Of a stretch of DNA of 64,000 bases, positions 43,133 to 52,358 are shown piece after piece; positions within the stretch are counted from its first letter, which is position 1, and each line of letters opens with the position of its first letter. The position numbers and the translations under genes were made by a program. The DNA comes from UBA1231 sp045123185 (lineage in GTDB: Bacteria; Bacillota_I; Bacilli_A; ML615J-28; CAG-313), in NCBI GenBank assembly GCA_045123185.1, contig JBGVIL010000026.1, positions 186,001-250,000 of the forward strand, written 5' to 3'. A model generated the notes under the pieces. It saw only the letters and a list, made by a program, of their open reading frames with translations. It was not told the DNA's origin and did no database searches.

Positions 43133-45082
43133 ATGAAAAAGATTTTTAGTTTATTATTAATTTTATTCGTATCAATTACTCTAGTTAGTTGTGATAAGCC
43201 TGAGGATAAGCCAACAACTGATCCTGATGATAGTGGAGTAGTTGAAATCGATTTTGATGCTGAAATTGCAAAAGTAAATATTCCTCCTAGACTTACCAGT
43301 AGTATCGTATTACCAACAGAACTTGCTGGCGGTGCAATCGAAGTAACATGGGAAAGTTCAAATGAAGATGTTATCGCAAGTGATGGTAGTTTCTTTATGC
43401 CAGAAATCGATACAGATCTAACTTTGACAGCTACTTTTAATTACAATGGAAGTAAAAAAGTAAAGACATATAATGTACAAGCTTATACTAAAGAAAAAGG
43501 TTTTGCTGTTGCATACAAAATGTATTCAGGAGCAGTTCAAAGTGAATACACTTATAGCACACCTTTCTCTGTAGTTAAATATCAAGATTATACAGTTAAA
43601 TTTGAATCATTAAACAAATCAGCTCTAAGTGATGAAGGTATAATTGTTCAAAAAGATTTTGACCAAGAAGTAATCGTTAGAATCACAATTACTAAAGGTG
43701 ATACTGGTGCTGAAAGAGTATATTACAAGAGAGTTATTGTAAAACAATATTCTAATGAAACTTACGCTACATATATTGCAGATTGGGCTAAAGAACAATT
43801 TAATGCTTATGTAAATGGTGAAATTGAATCATTACCAACTCAACATGAAAAATGGCCATCTAAGATTGAATGGACATCTGGTGATAATATTGCGGTTACT
43901 AAAGGCGGTCAATTAATTAAACCTATTGAATATGTTGATGATGCTATTGGCTTAAAAGTTACTTATGGCGCGGTTGCGAAAGAACAAGTAATCATTGAAA
44001 CTACAGTTTTAGTTGAAGGGTTTGGTGGAAACACTGAAGAAGGATTCTTTGATCAATGGTTAGAATACATTATGCCAACTGATATTATTGCTCATAAGAA
44101 TGTATTAAAAGCTGGTACTGATTATTTTGATTATCAATATCCAGTGAATACAGGAGCAGTATTAAACTTAATTAATGGACAACCTTTAACATTTGATAAA
44201 TCATATTTTATTGATATTGACAATGAAACTGGTTTACAAAAAGCTTGGAGTGGTAAACATCCTGAACTTCCAGATACATTAAGTTCAACAAATGCATCAG
44301 CAACTAAAGCTAATATTTCAAGTTTAGATGCTTTCTATAATCATTTTAGACCATTCTATGATTGGGAAGTAGATGCATCAACAACTGAAAAACAAGCTCG
44401 TTATCAAGAATATAAGGCAAGTTTACCAAACGAAGAAAATATTTTATGGATTGTAGTTCATGAATCTGGAATGCCAGGTGCTGGTAATGATGCTGAACTT
44501 CTTGCAAGAATTCAAAGACAACAAGCTGATGGCGAAAGAACATACAGACAAGCTTCTTGGAACTATCAAATTGACCATGAAAAAATCTATCAATCATTTG
44601 ATGATACAGTATACTGCTGGCATGCTGGTGGTGACTATGGTAAATACTTACCACTAGGAAATAGTAATAGTATTGGTATCGAAATGTGTATCAACGAAGA
44701 TGGTAACTATGATGGTGCTATGGCACACGATGCAAAACTTGTTGCTCATTTAATGTATAAATATAATTTAAAGATGGAAAATGTTATTCGTCATAATGAT
44801 ACATCTGGTAAAATTTGTCCTAACTATATGATCGAAACAAATCGTTATGGTGAGTTCTTAGAAAAAGTACGTAATGAATATAATGCTATTAAGTATTTAA
44901 GAGATGCTGAAGTAACATGGACTATTTCTGACCCTTCTTTATTTGATAAAGGTCCTCACGGATTATATTACGCAAAAGCAGTTAGTCAATTAACTGAAGT
45001 AGAAGTTACATTAAGAGTTGTAAAAGGTAGTTATACTTTTGAAAAAACTGTATCTATTTCTTTAAGACCGGATGCTAACTAA
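43133..45082 (+). CDS. Lipoprotein with Ig-like region and an Amidase_2 peptidoglycan amidase domain
   Basis: Signal peptide ends at LVSC (Cys20). An Asp/Pro-rich linker and Ig-like segments follow (about 40-115, with TWESSNEDVIASDG). The C-terminal half holds an N-acetylmuramoyl-L-alanine amidase type 2 domain. Its zinc ligands are His443 (IVVHESG), His554 (VIRHNDTSGKICPN) and Cys562. His497 (CWHAGG) and NSNSIGIEMCINEDG are family motifs. This domain is most familiar from phage endolysins and autolysins. Here it is tethered to the outer membrane face at the cell wall, for remodelling or attack on neighbouring cells. A further Ig-like tail ends the protein. psuG starts 1 nt downstream. Confidence 0.87.
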   Translation: MKKIFSLLLILFVSITLVSCDKPEDKPTTDPDDSGVVEIDFDAEIAKVNIPPRLTSSIVLPTELAGGAIEVTWESSNEDVIASDGSFFMPEIDTDLTLTATFNYNGSKKVKTYNVQAYTKEKGFAVAYKMYSGAVQSEYTYSTPFSVVKYQDYTVKFESLNKSALSDEGIIVQKDFDQEVIVRITITKGDTGAERVYYKRVIVKQYSNETYATYIADWAKEQFNAYVNGEIESLPTQHEKWPSKIEWTSGDNIAVTKGGQLIKPIEYVDDAIGLKVTYGAVAKEQVIIETTVLVEGFGGNTEEGFFDQWLEYIMPTDIIAHKNVLKAGTDYFDYQYPVNTGAVLNLINGQPLTFDKSYFIDIDNETGLQKAWSGKHPELPDTLSSTNASATKANISSLDAFYNHFRPFYDWEVDASTTEKQARYQEYKASLPNEENILWIVVHESGMPGAGNDAELLARIQRQQADGERTYRQASWNYQIDHEKIYQSFDDTVYCWHAGGDYGKYLPLGNSNSIGIEMCINEDGNYDGAMAHDAKLVAHLMYKYNLKMENVIRHNDTSGKICPNYMIETNRYGEFLEKVRNEYNAIKYLRDAEVTWTISDPSLFDKGPHGLYYAKAVSQLTEVEVTLRVVKGSYTFEKTVSISLRPDAN

Positions 45083-45083
45083 T

Positions 45084-45992
45084 ATGAAATATCAAATTAA
45101 ATATAGTGAAGAAGTACTAAAAGCTATTCAAAACAATCTTCCTGTTGTAGCACTTGAATCAACAATTATATCTCATGGTATGCCTTATCCTGATAACTTA
45201 GAGGTAGCAAGAAAATGTGAAAAAATTATAAGAGAAAATGGTGCAGTTCCTGCAACTATTGCAATTATTAAAGGTCAAATAGTAGTCGGAATTAATGAAG
45301 AAGAACTAGAATATATGGCTAGTTCTAAGGATATTTTGAAAGTATCAAGAAGAGATTTGCCATATGTAATTTCACAAAAACTAAGCGGTGCAACAACAGT
45401 TGCGACTACATCTTTAATAGCTAATTTAGCTGGTATACACTTTTTTGCAACCGGTGGAATTGGTGGAGTTCACCGTGGTGTAAGTGAAACTTGGGATATC
45501 TCAGCTGACTTAGAAGAACTTGGAATGACTAATATTTGTGTTGTTTCTGCGGGTGCTAAATCAATCTTAGACTTACCAAAAACACTTGAATATTTGGAAA
45601 CAAAAGGGGTTCCAGTAGTCGGATATAATACATCAATTTTCCCCGCTTTCTTCTGTAATGAGAGCTCAGAAAAAGTACCACTAAGACTTGATACACCAAA
45701 AGAAATTGCTGAGATGATTAAAGTAAAATGGGACTTAGGATTAGATGGTGGAATATTAGTATCTAATCCAATAGATAGGAAATATTCGTTAAGTAAGGAA
45801 ATGATTGATAACGTCATTAATGAAGCAATTTTAGAAATGAATTCACTAAAGATTATTGGAAAAGAAGTTACCCCATTCCTACTTTCAAAGATTAATGAAA
45901 TTACAAAAGGGAACAGCTTAGCCGCTAACAAACAACTAGTTTACTCTAATTGTAAATTAGCTGCTCAAATAGCTAAAGCGTACTTTGAATAA
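45084..45992 (+). CDS. psuG: Pseudouridine-5'-phosphate glycosidase
   Basis: The 302-aa protein has the family hallmarks PVVALESTIISHGMPYPDNL, SRRDLPYVI, GATTVATTSLIA, FATGGIGGVHRG and GYNTSIFPAFF. It splits pseudouridine 5'-phosphate into uracil and ribose 5-phosphate during RNA salvage. The usual partner kinase PsuK is not adjacent; the PfkB kinase at 15.7 kb is a possible substitute. The start at 45084, 1 nt after the previous stop codon, gives the normal N-terminus, although an ATG at 45072 is in frame. No strong ribosome site is visible, so coupling to the upstream gene is likely. Confidence 0.93.
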   Translation: MKYQIKYSEEVLKAIQNNLPVVALESTIISHGMPYPDNLEVARKCEKIIRENGAVPATIAIIKGQIVVGINEEELEYMASSKDILKVSRRDLPYVISQKLSGATTVATTSLIANLAGIHFFATGGIGGVHRGVSETWDISADLEELGMTNICVVSAGAKSILDLPKTLEYLETKGVPVVGYNTSIFPAFFCNESSEKVPLRLDTPKEIAEMIKVKWDLGLDGGILVSNPIDRKYSLSKEMIDNVINEAILEMNSLKIIGKEVTPFLLSKINEITKGNSLAANKQLVYSNCKLAAQIAKAYFE

Positions 45993-46234
45993 TGAATTTT
46001 ATTACAAGAAACAAGTATTGGATTTTATTAATTTGGTATTTGATAGTATTCATATTTTTTAAGATTTATAATAATTTTATCTTTAAAAATAACGAGTCAA
46101 TACTATTTATTGTGCTGATTACTATTTTTCCAATTGTGATAGAAATACTAACTAAGATTACATATTTGAAGAACAAAAAAATAGTTTTAAATCGTAAAAT
46201 TGAAAGTTTAGATAAAAATAATAAAAAAATTTAA
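45992..46234 (+). CDS. Small two-helix membrane protein (80 aa)
   Basis: Two predicted membrane helices (about 9-25 and 37-55) are followed by a basic, Asn/Lys-rich cytoplasmic tail. No family is recognised. The ATG overlaps the psuG stop codon (TAATG), and a terminator follows, so it is the last gene of the amidase-psuG unit. Confidence 0.55.
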   Translation: MNFITRNKYWILLIWYLIVFIFFKIYNNFIFKNNESILFIVLITIFPIVIEILTKITYLKNKKIVLNRKIESLDKNNKKI

Positions 46235-46260
46235 ATCAAATTAAACCACAAATAACTTTT

Positions 46261-46287
46261 AACCTGCATGTAAATGCAGGTTTTTTT
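46261..46287 (+). terminator. Rho-independent terminator
   Basis: Stem AACCTGCAT / ATGCAGGTT with GTAA loop, then seven Ts. Confidence 0.93.
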
Positions 46288-46325
46288 AATGCTTTTAACA
46301 TAGATTTTGATATTTTAAAAATACA

Positions 46326-46341
46326 ATACAAACGTTTACAT
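46326..46341 (+). promoter_or_regulatory. Candidate cre (CcpA) site upstream of the opp operon
   Basis: The 16 bases ATACAAACGTTTACAT fit the catabolite-responsive consensus WTGnnARCGnWWWCAW except for one position. They lie about 58 nt before the presumed -10 (TATAAT at 46399-46404). Confidence 0.45.
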
Positions 46342-46398
46342 GTACGTTGTAAGACTTATGAATTGTCTCATTTTTAAAAGTGTGCTAAAATAAGATAG

Positions 46399-46404
46399 TA
46401 TAAT
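46399..46404 (+). promoter_or_regulatory. -10 element of the opp operon
   Basis: TATAAT 39 nt before the start codon. The -35 region has no good hexamer, which would fit an activated or weak promoter. Confidence 0.5.
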
Positions 46405-46442
46405 GGGGAAAATATTATTAATTGATAAATGGAGGAAAGGCT

Positions 46443-47594
46443 ATGAAATTTAAGAAAATACTTTTCGTTTGTTTTAGTTTATTTATAATCCAACTAGTAA
46501 CAGGTTGTGATAACAACTCTGATGAACCAAAAGGAGTAAAGATTATTTATGAGTTAGAAGGTGGAGTTTACAAAAACTGTTTGAATCCAATTAGGTTCTA
46601 CTTTGAGTTTGGCGAAGAAGATATGATGTATATTCAAGACCCAACTACTTTAACTAATGATGCTGTTACAAGATCTGGATATACTTTAGAAGGTTGGTAT
46701 ACAGATAAAAACTATACTAAAAAATGGGACTTTGACAAAGACCAGGTTTCTAAAGAAGGTATTACTTTATATGCTAAATGGAAAAAGAATATCATTTATA
46801 AATACAATGTTTGTTATTATGATAAGCAAAATAATTTACAAATTATTAATTCATATGAAGTACAAGCTGGAGAAAAATTTAATGATTATTTAAATTACGC
46901 AAAAAAACGTAATGATGGATTATACACTCCAATTAGATTCTTAAATGAATCAGGAGAAGTATGGGACGAAAATTTTACTCATCCAGGTGGAGATAGTAAT
47001 TTAGAAATAAATGTTATTGTTGAATATATCGAAGGAGATTTTGCATTAGTATCTACTGCAGAACAGTTAAGACAAAATAAAAACAGAAATATCTATTTGC
47101 TTAATGATATTGACTTAGGTGGTGAAGAGTTCCCACTAAAGGATTATCGTTATAAACTTGTTGGAAACGGAAAAACAATATCTAATTGTATTGTAACAAC
47201 AAACCCAACAAAATATGGTCTAAGTGTAGACCATACACAAGATGATCAAAATAGCTTATATGTAAGTTTATTTGGCAATATAAAAAATGCCACAATAATG
47301 GATGTGACATTTGATAATGTAGTATTTGAAATAAAGTCAACATTTACAAATACTTATAAAATTTATGTTTCACCAATATGTACAAAACTTGAAAATTGTA
47401 TTATTGATAAAGTAACAATTAATGTTACATATAAATGTGTTGAATTACCAAGTGGATTTGACATAGAAGAAAATCTTGTATTTGTAACTGATGAAGCTTA
47501 CTTGATAGATTCAGGAAACAACACAGTTACTAACAATAAAATAAATATTCTAGAAATAAATTTAGGAGGACAAAATGAAAGCGAAACTAATTAA
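46443..47594 (+). CDS. Lipoprotein with InlB B-repeat and beta-helix-like region
   Basis: Signal peptide ends at VTGC (Cys22). One InlB B-repeat lies at about 75-122 (RSGYTLEGWYTDKNYTKKW, ending TLYAKW). The C-terminal half (about 195-380) reads like a right-handed beta-helix/GLUG surface domain: NIYLLNDIDLGG, then SLFGNIKNATIMDVTFDNV. The function is unknown, perhaps ligand capture for the transporter that follows. The ATG at 46443 has GGAGG 5 nt or more upstream; an in-frame TTG at 46422 is rejected. It overlaps oppA by 20 nt, so it belongs to the transporter operon. Confidence 0.75.
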   Translation: MKFKKILFVCFSLFIIQLVTGCDNNSDEPKGVKIIYELEGGVYKNCLNPIRFYFEFGEEDMMYIQDPTTLTNDAVTRSGYTLEGWYTDKNYTKKWDFDKDQVSKEGITLYAKWKKNIIYKYNVCYYDKQNNLQIINSYEVQAGEKFNDYLNYAKKRNDGLYTPIRFLNESGEVWDENFTHPGGDSNLEINVIVEYIEGDFALVSTAEQLRQNKNRNIYLLNDIDLGGEEFPLKDYRYKLVGNGKTISNCIVTTNPTKYGLSVDHTQDDQNSLYVSLFGNIKNATIMDVTFDNVVFEIKSTFTNTYKIYVSPICTKLENCIIDKVTINVTYKCVELPSGFDIEENLVFVTDEAYLIDSGNNTVTNNKINILEINLGGQNESETN

Positions 47595-50220
47595 AAAGAT
47601 AGCATTAATTTCAACAGCTGTTATTGTTGTTGCGGTTGCAGCAATCTTAATTATTAAATTTGTAGGTAAGGATAAAGATAAGGGAACTTATTTTGATAAT
47701 GAAACAGATGCGTTAGTATTTTCAACATTAGAAGTTGATAAAGTATTTAATCCATTCTTTTCAACATCTGCAACAGACTCAAACGTTGTAGGTATGACTC
47801 AAATTGGGATGTTAGGTAACAACCATTTAGGTGAAGTTACTTATGGTGATGATGAAGCTGTAGTTACAAAAGATTTACAAATTGTTACTGAAGGATCTGG
47901 AGAAAATCAAAAAACTACATATTACTTTGTACTAAAAAATAATGTACGTTTTTCAAATGGTTCATATTTAACAATTAAAGACGTATTATTTAATTTATAT
48001 GTTTACTTAGATCCTGTATACTCTGGTTCAAGTACTATTTATTCTACTGACATTGTCGGACTAAATGCATATCGTACTCAAGCATCAGATGATGATAAAG
48101 CAGAACAAGATAACTTCAATCTTCGTTTCCAAATTGAAGCTGATTCAAGAATTGAAGCTTTATTAGATGCGAAGGTAGCAATCTATGATGAACATTCAAA
48201 TGAATCTATTTCATCTACAACTTTCATAGAATATTTACAAGATTATTCTGATAGTTTTGAAGGCGAAGAATCATATGATACATATAAACATTTAGTTGCT
48301 GACTTCAATAAGGCAACTGAATTATTTAAAGAAGAATTAGAAAACGATTATACTGCATCACTAAATAGTTTCCAAGATACAGTGTTTACTGATGATAAAG
48401 GTGTAATTCATCGTAATCTATTTACAACAGATGTAGAACAATTCTTCTATAATGAAGGGTATATTACTTGGAATAAAAAAGATGCACAACTTTCTTGTTC
48501 ATTAATGGATATGGATAAAGTTAAAGAACTAGAAAGAAGCGAAGCTATTAACTGGGTATTATCAGATATGTTACCAAGTAAAATTGATGAAATTATTCAA
48601 TATTGGGCAACATCAACAAATCTATATAATTTCTTAGTTAATGAAGCGATTGAAGAATATTTCAAAAATAACACTGATCGTGAAATTAAAAACATTTCAG
48701 GTATTAAATTCTGTAACCGCAACGAATCAGTAGTTGTTAATGGTGTTACTTATGACGCTGCTCATGATGAAAATGGTAACTTAAAAGAAGGATGTCATGA
48801 AGTATTAAGTATCACAATTAATGGTATTGACCCAAAAGCTATTTGGAACTTTGCGTTTACAGTTGCACCTATGTATTATTATTCAAATGCAGAACAAATT
48901 GCTAAATTTGACTTTGAATCTAACTTTGGTGTTGAATATGGTTCTCAAACATTCATGAATGAAGTTGTTAAAGATCCAAATAAAATTGGTGTTCCTGTCG
49001 GAGCTGGTCCATATGCCGCAAGTAAGGCATCTGGTGGTATTGAAAATATTAGTTCTAGTGATTTCTATTCACTTGGTATTATTTATTTCGAAAGAAATCC
49101 ATATTACATTATGGGACCTGCAACAATTAAAAAGATTAGATATCAAGTAGTATCTTCTGCACAAATGTTAAACTCACTTTATAATGGTGAAGTTGACTTT
49201 GTTGAACCAAATGCAAAACCTGAAACAATTTCTGAACTTGATTCTAAGAAAGATCAAGGTATTGGAAACCAATCAATTCAAACTTCAGGTTATGGTTATA
49301 TCGGTATTAATGCAGCTAAAGTTCCAAGTATTAAAGTACGTCAAGCAATTATGCATGCTATTAATACACAAGAATGTGTCGACTATTATGAAACAACAGC
49401 AGAAGCAATTTATCGTCCAATGTCTAAATCAAGTTGGGCATATCCAGAAGGATGTACTCCATATTATCCATATATTGGTGGTGCAATTCCAGAAGACTTA
49501 TCAGTAGTTAACCCTGATTACCGTGCATTTGTTTACGAAAAAGGCAAAAAAGCTGGCGATAAATTTACTGAAGCAGAACAATTAGAATTCTTAACAAGTT
49601 TAGTTGAAGGTGCTGGATACTCATTAAACAGTGAAGGTATTTATCAACAAGGTACTCATCAACTTAAATATGTCTTTACAGTCGCTGGTCAAGAAACAGA
49701 CCACCCTGCATGGCGTGCAATGGAACATGCTATGGAAATTCTAAATAAAGCTGGATTTAATGTTCGCGTTCAAACAGACGCAAATGCACTTAATAAATTA
49801 GCAAGTGGTGCTTTAACAGTATGGGCAGCTGCTTGGGGTTCAACAATTGACCCAGATATGTATCAAGTTTATCACATTGATTCAAAAGCTACATCAACTC
49901 TTAACTGGGGTTACAACGCTATTAAACAAAACAATGGTGGTAAATATGATGTTGAATTAGGATTAGTTCGCGATCTATCTGATTTAATTGATCAAGCTCG
50001 TGAAACTAATGATCAAACAATTCGTCAAAGAATTTACAAAGAAGCTCTTGACATCGTAATGCAACTTGCAATTGAACTTCCAACATATCAAAGAGATGAC
50101 TTATTTGCGTTCAATACAAATAAAATTGATGTAAGTACATTTACACCTCAAAATGAACTTTCACCATATAAAGGTTTAACTGGTGACATTCATTTAGTAT
50201 CATTAAACAAAGAGGAATAA
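47575..50220 (+). CDS. oppA: Large oligopeptide-binding protein OppA, membrane-anchored by its N-terminus
   Basis: The 881-aa family 5 solute-binding protein is recognisable by VRFSNGSYLTIKDVLFNLYV, YGYIGINAAKVPSIKVRQAI and AWGSTIDPDMYQVYH. It is much longer than the usual 540 residues because of insertions, mainly about 170-420. The N-terminus has a membrane helix (about 9-27) but no lipobox Cys, so it is probably an uncleaved anchor rather than a lipoprotein. GGAGGA lies just before the ATG, inside the preceding gene. It delivers peptides to OppBC. Confidence 0.88.
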   Translation: MKAKLIKKIALISTAVIVVAVAAILIIKFVGKDKDKGTYFDNETDALVFSTLEVDKVFNPFFSTSATDSNVVGMTQIGMLGNNHLGEVTYGDDEAVVTKDLQIVTEGSGENQKTTYYFVLKNNVRFSNGSYLTIKDVLFNLYVYLDPVYSGSSTIYSTDIVGLNAYRTQASDDDKAEQDNFNLRFQIEADSRIEALLDAKVAIYDEHSNESISSTTFIEYLQDYSDSFEGEESYDTYKHLVADFNKATELFKEELENDYTASLNSFQDTVFTDDKGVIHRNLFTTDVEQFFYNEGYITWNKKDAQLSCSLMDMDKVKELERSEAINWVLSDMLPSKIDEIIQYWATSTNLYNFLVNEAIEEYFKNNTDREIKNISGIKFCNRNESVVVNGVTYDAAHDENGNLKEGCHEVLSITINGIDPKAIWNFAFTVAPMYYYSNAEQIAKFDFESNFGVEYGSQTFMNEVVKDPNKIGVPVGAGPYAASKASGGIENISSSDFYSLGIIYFERNPYYIMGPATIKKIRYQVVSSAQMLNSLYNGEVDFVEPNAKPETISELDSKKDQGIGNQSIQTSGYGYIGINAAKVPSIKVRQAIMHAINTQECVDYYETTAEAIYRPMSKSSWAYPEGCTPYYPYIGGAIPEDLSVVNPDYRAFVYEKGKKAGDKFTEAEQLEFLTSLVEGAGYSLNSEGIYQQGTHQLKYVFTVAGQETDHPAWRAMEHAMEILNKAGFNVRVQTDANALNKLASGALTVWAAAWGSTIDPDMYQVYHIDSKATSTLNWGYNAIKQNNGGKYDVELGLVRDLSDLIDQARETNDQTIRQRIYKEALDIVMQLAIELPTYQRDDLFAFNTNKIDVSTFTPQNELSPYKGLTGDIHLVSLNKEE

Positions 50221-50262
50221 TTTAAATATAAAAAATATATTTAAAGTAAGGAGATAATAAAT

Positions 50263-51270
50263 ATGTTGAAATATATTATCAAGCGACTGGCAATATCAAT
50301 AATAATTTTGCTTGGTGTATCAATCATCATATATACAATGGTTAGGTTAATGCCAACCGATTATGTAGATACAAAATATGCCAGTCAATTACAAAGTGGT
50401 ACAATTAGTTTAGATGATATTCAACGTTTTAAATCTTTATATGGTATCGGCGATACTTCTTTTAAAGGTATCGTTGGTGGATATCTTAAATGGATTGGCA
50501 AATTATGTCAAGGAGATTTAGGAATCTCATTTAAATACGAAAAACCAGTTGCACAAGTAATTGGCGAAAATATGTGGATATCATTTGCGATAGCGATTAT
50601 CGCAACTATATTACAATTCTTGATTTCGATTCCTTTAGGAATTAGTAGCGCAACACACCAATATTCGGTTAGAGATTATGCAGTAACTGTTTTTACAATG
50701 ATAGGTATTTCTCTTCCAACATATTTCTTTGCTGCGATTGTTATAAAAATATTCTCAGTTAATTTGAATTGGTTCCCTTCAAATGGTTTATTAAATGCCA
50801 ATTCTAATTATGCTGATACATTCTTAGGATCATTAGAAAAATTTGGTGATATAGCACATCACTTAGTATTGCCGATTTTCGTAAGTGTTATCTTATCAAT
50901 CGGTGGATTAATGAGATACACAAGAACAAACACATTAGAAGTTTTAAATGCTGATTATATTAGAACAGCTCGTGCTAAAGGTTTATCTGAAAAGAAAGTT
51001 ATTTATAAACATGCTTTTAGAAATACAATGATTCCACTTGTCACAATGCTTGCTGGTATCTTACCTTCATTATTTGGTGGTATGATGATTACTGAACAAG
51101 TATTTGGTATTGATGGTATTGGTCGTTTAGCATATCAAGCATTAAGAGAAGGGGACATTCCATTTGTAATGGGTTACAATATGTTCCTTGCTGTACTAAC
51201 AATTATAGGTACATTATTCTCAGATATTATGTATTCAGTAGTTGACCCAAGGGTTAAACTAGGGAAGTAG
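50263..51270 (+). CDS. oppB: Oligopeptide ABC transporter permease OppB
   Basis: The 335-aa protein has six membrane helices, the N-terminal GxxxxxY...P.D block (LGVSIIIYTMVRLMPTDY) and the EAA loop NADYIRTARAKGLSEKKVIY. The fixed end motif DIMYSVVDPRVKLGK is present. It forms the channel with OppC. AAGGAG precedes the ATG. Confidence 0.95.
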   Translation: MLKYIIKRLAISIIILLGVSIIIYTMVRLMPTDYVDTKYASQLQSGTISLDDIQRFKSLYGIGDTSFKGIVGGYLKWIGKLCQGDLGISFKYEKPVAQVIGENMWISFAIAIIATILQFLISIPLGISSATHQYSVRDYAVTVFTMIGISLPTYFFAAIVIKIFSVNLNWFPSNGLLNANSNYADTFLGSLEKFGDIAHHLVLPIFVSVILSIGGLMRYTRTNTLEVLNADYIRTARAKGLSEKKVIYKHAFRNTMIPLVTMLAGILPSLFGGMMITEQVFGIDGIGRLAYQALREGDIPFVMGYNMFLAVLTIIGTLFSDIMYSVVDPRVKLGK

Positions 51271-51279
51271 GTGAAGAAG

Positions 51280-52350
51280 ATGAATCGAGAAAAACCTACT
51301 ATTATTGAAGAAGTTACAGAAGTAGAAACTGTAACAGAAGTACAAGACGTAACAGAAATTGAAGATATTCAAACATTTAAAGAAATGAGTCCAATGCGAT
51401 TAATCTTAAGAAGATTCTTTAGATCTAAATTATCATTAGTTGGATTAGTCATGATTATTGGATTATTCTTATTCGCTTTCTTAGGTCCAGTTATTTACAC
51501 TAAATGGGGTGAAACAACTGTTGACAGAAGTGAAGTAGTAAGAGAAATTAAAACAACATACTCTTATGTTGATGACAGTGGAAAAGAAATTAAAGTAACT
51601 GAAATTATTGAACATAAATCAACAATTAATTCTTATGATGAACCAAGCAGTGAACACTTACTTGGAACAGATGATAATGGTCGTGATGTTTTTGTAAGAT
51701 TAATGTTTGGTGGTAGAATCTCTTTAACAATTGGATTTATTGTTGTTATTTTAGAAACTTTAATTGGGATTGTGTTAGGTGGAATATCTGGTTATTTTGG
51801 TGGTTGGGTAGATCAATTAATCATGCGTATTGTTGATATTTTTAATTGTATTCCAACATTACCAATATTACTTATTGCATCTGCATTAATTGATTCATGG
51901 AATCTAGAAGCAGAACAAAGAATATATATTTTAATGGTCATTATAACCATTTTTAGCTGGAGTGGCGTAGCTAGAATGGTACGTGGTCAAATCTTGTCAC
52001 TACGTGAACAAGAATTTATAATCGCTACTGAAGTAATGGGATTACCTGTTCGAAGAAAAATCTTTAAACATTTAATTCCAAATGTAATGCCTCAATTAAT
52101 CGTATCAATGACACTTGGACTAGGTAGTGTTATTTTATACGAATCAACTCTTAGTTATTTAGGACTTGGTGTTCAACTTCCAAAAGCCGCATGGGGAACA
52201 ATGATTGCCACTGCTAACCAAACTGAAGTACTAAATTATCATGCTAATATGTGGTTACCAGCTGGTTTAATGATTGTAATCGCCGTACTTGGTTTTAACT
52301 TTGTTGGTGATGGATTAAGAGATGCCATGGATCCAAAGGCTAAAAAGTAG
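51280..52350 (+). CDS. oppC: Oligopeptide ABC transporter permease OppC
   Basis: The 356-aa permease has the motifs HLLGTDDNGRDVFVRLMFGGR, an EAA loop beginning REQEFIIATEVMGLPVRRKI, and the end motif NFVGDGLRDAMDPKAK. A cytoplasmic N-terminal extension rich in Glu/Thr/Val (about 1-35) is unusual. The ATG at 51280 with AGGTG 6 nt upstream is preferred to the GTG at 51271. Confidence 0.95.
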   Translation: MNREKPTIIEEVTEVETVTEVQDVTEIEDIQTFKEMSPMRLILRRFFRSKLSLVGLVMIIGLFLFAFLGPVIYTKWGETTVDRSEVVREIKTTYSYVDDSGKEIKVTEIIEHKSTINSYDEPSSEHLLGTDDNGRDVFVRLMFGGRISLTIGFIVVILETLIGIVLGGISGYFGGWVDQLIMRIVDIFNCIPTLPILLIASALIDSWNLEAEQRIYILMVIITIFSWSGVARMVRGQILSLREQEFIIATEVMGLPVRRKIFKHLIPNVMPQLIVSMTLGLGSVILYESTLSYLGLGVQLPKAAWGTMIATANQTEVLNYHANMWLPAGLMIVIAVLGFNFVGDGLRDAMDPKAKK

Positions 52351-52358
52351 GTGATAAC

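Noticed and set aside
46330..46348. Larger palindrome AACG..TACATGTA..CGTT overlapping the cre-like site.
   Set aside because: The arms are offset by two bases, so it is not a clean two-fold operator; the cre reading fits better.
49184..49507. Alternative plus-strand frames within oppA (also 48959-49150) and within other large genes.
   Set aside because: Leucine/isoleucine/lysine-rich frame-shifted readings of conserved genes without start signals.
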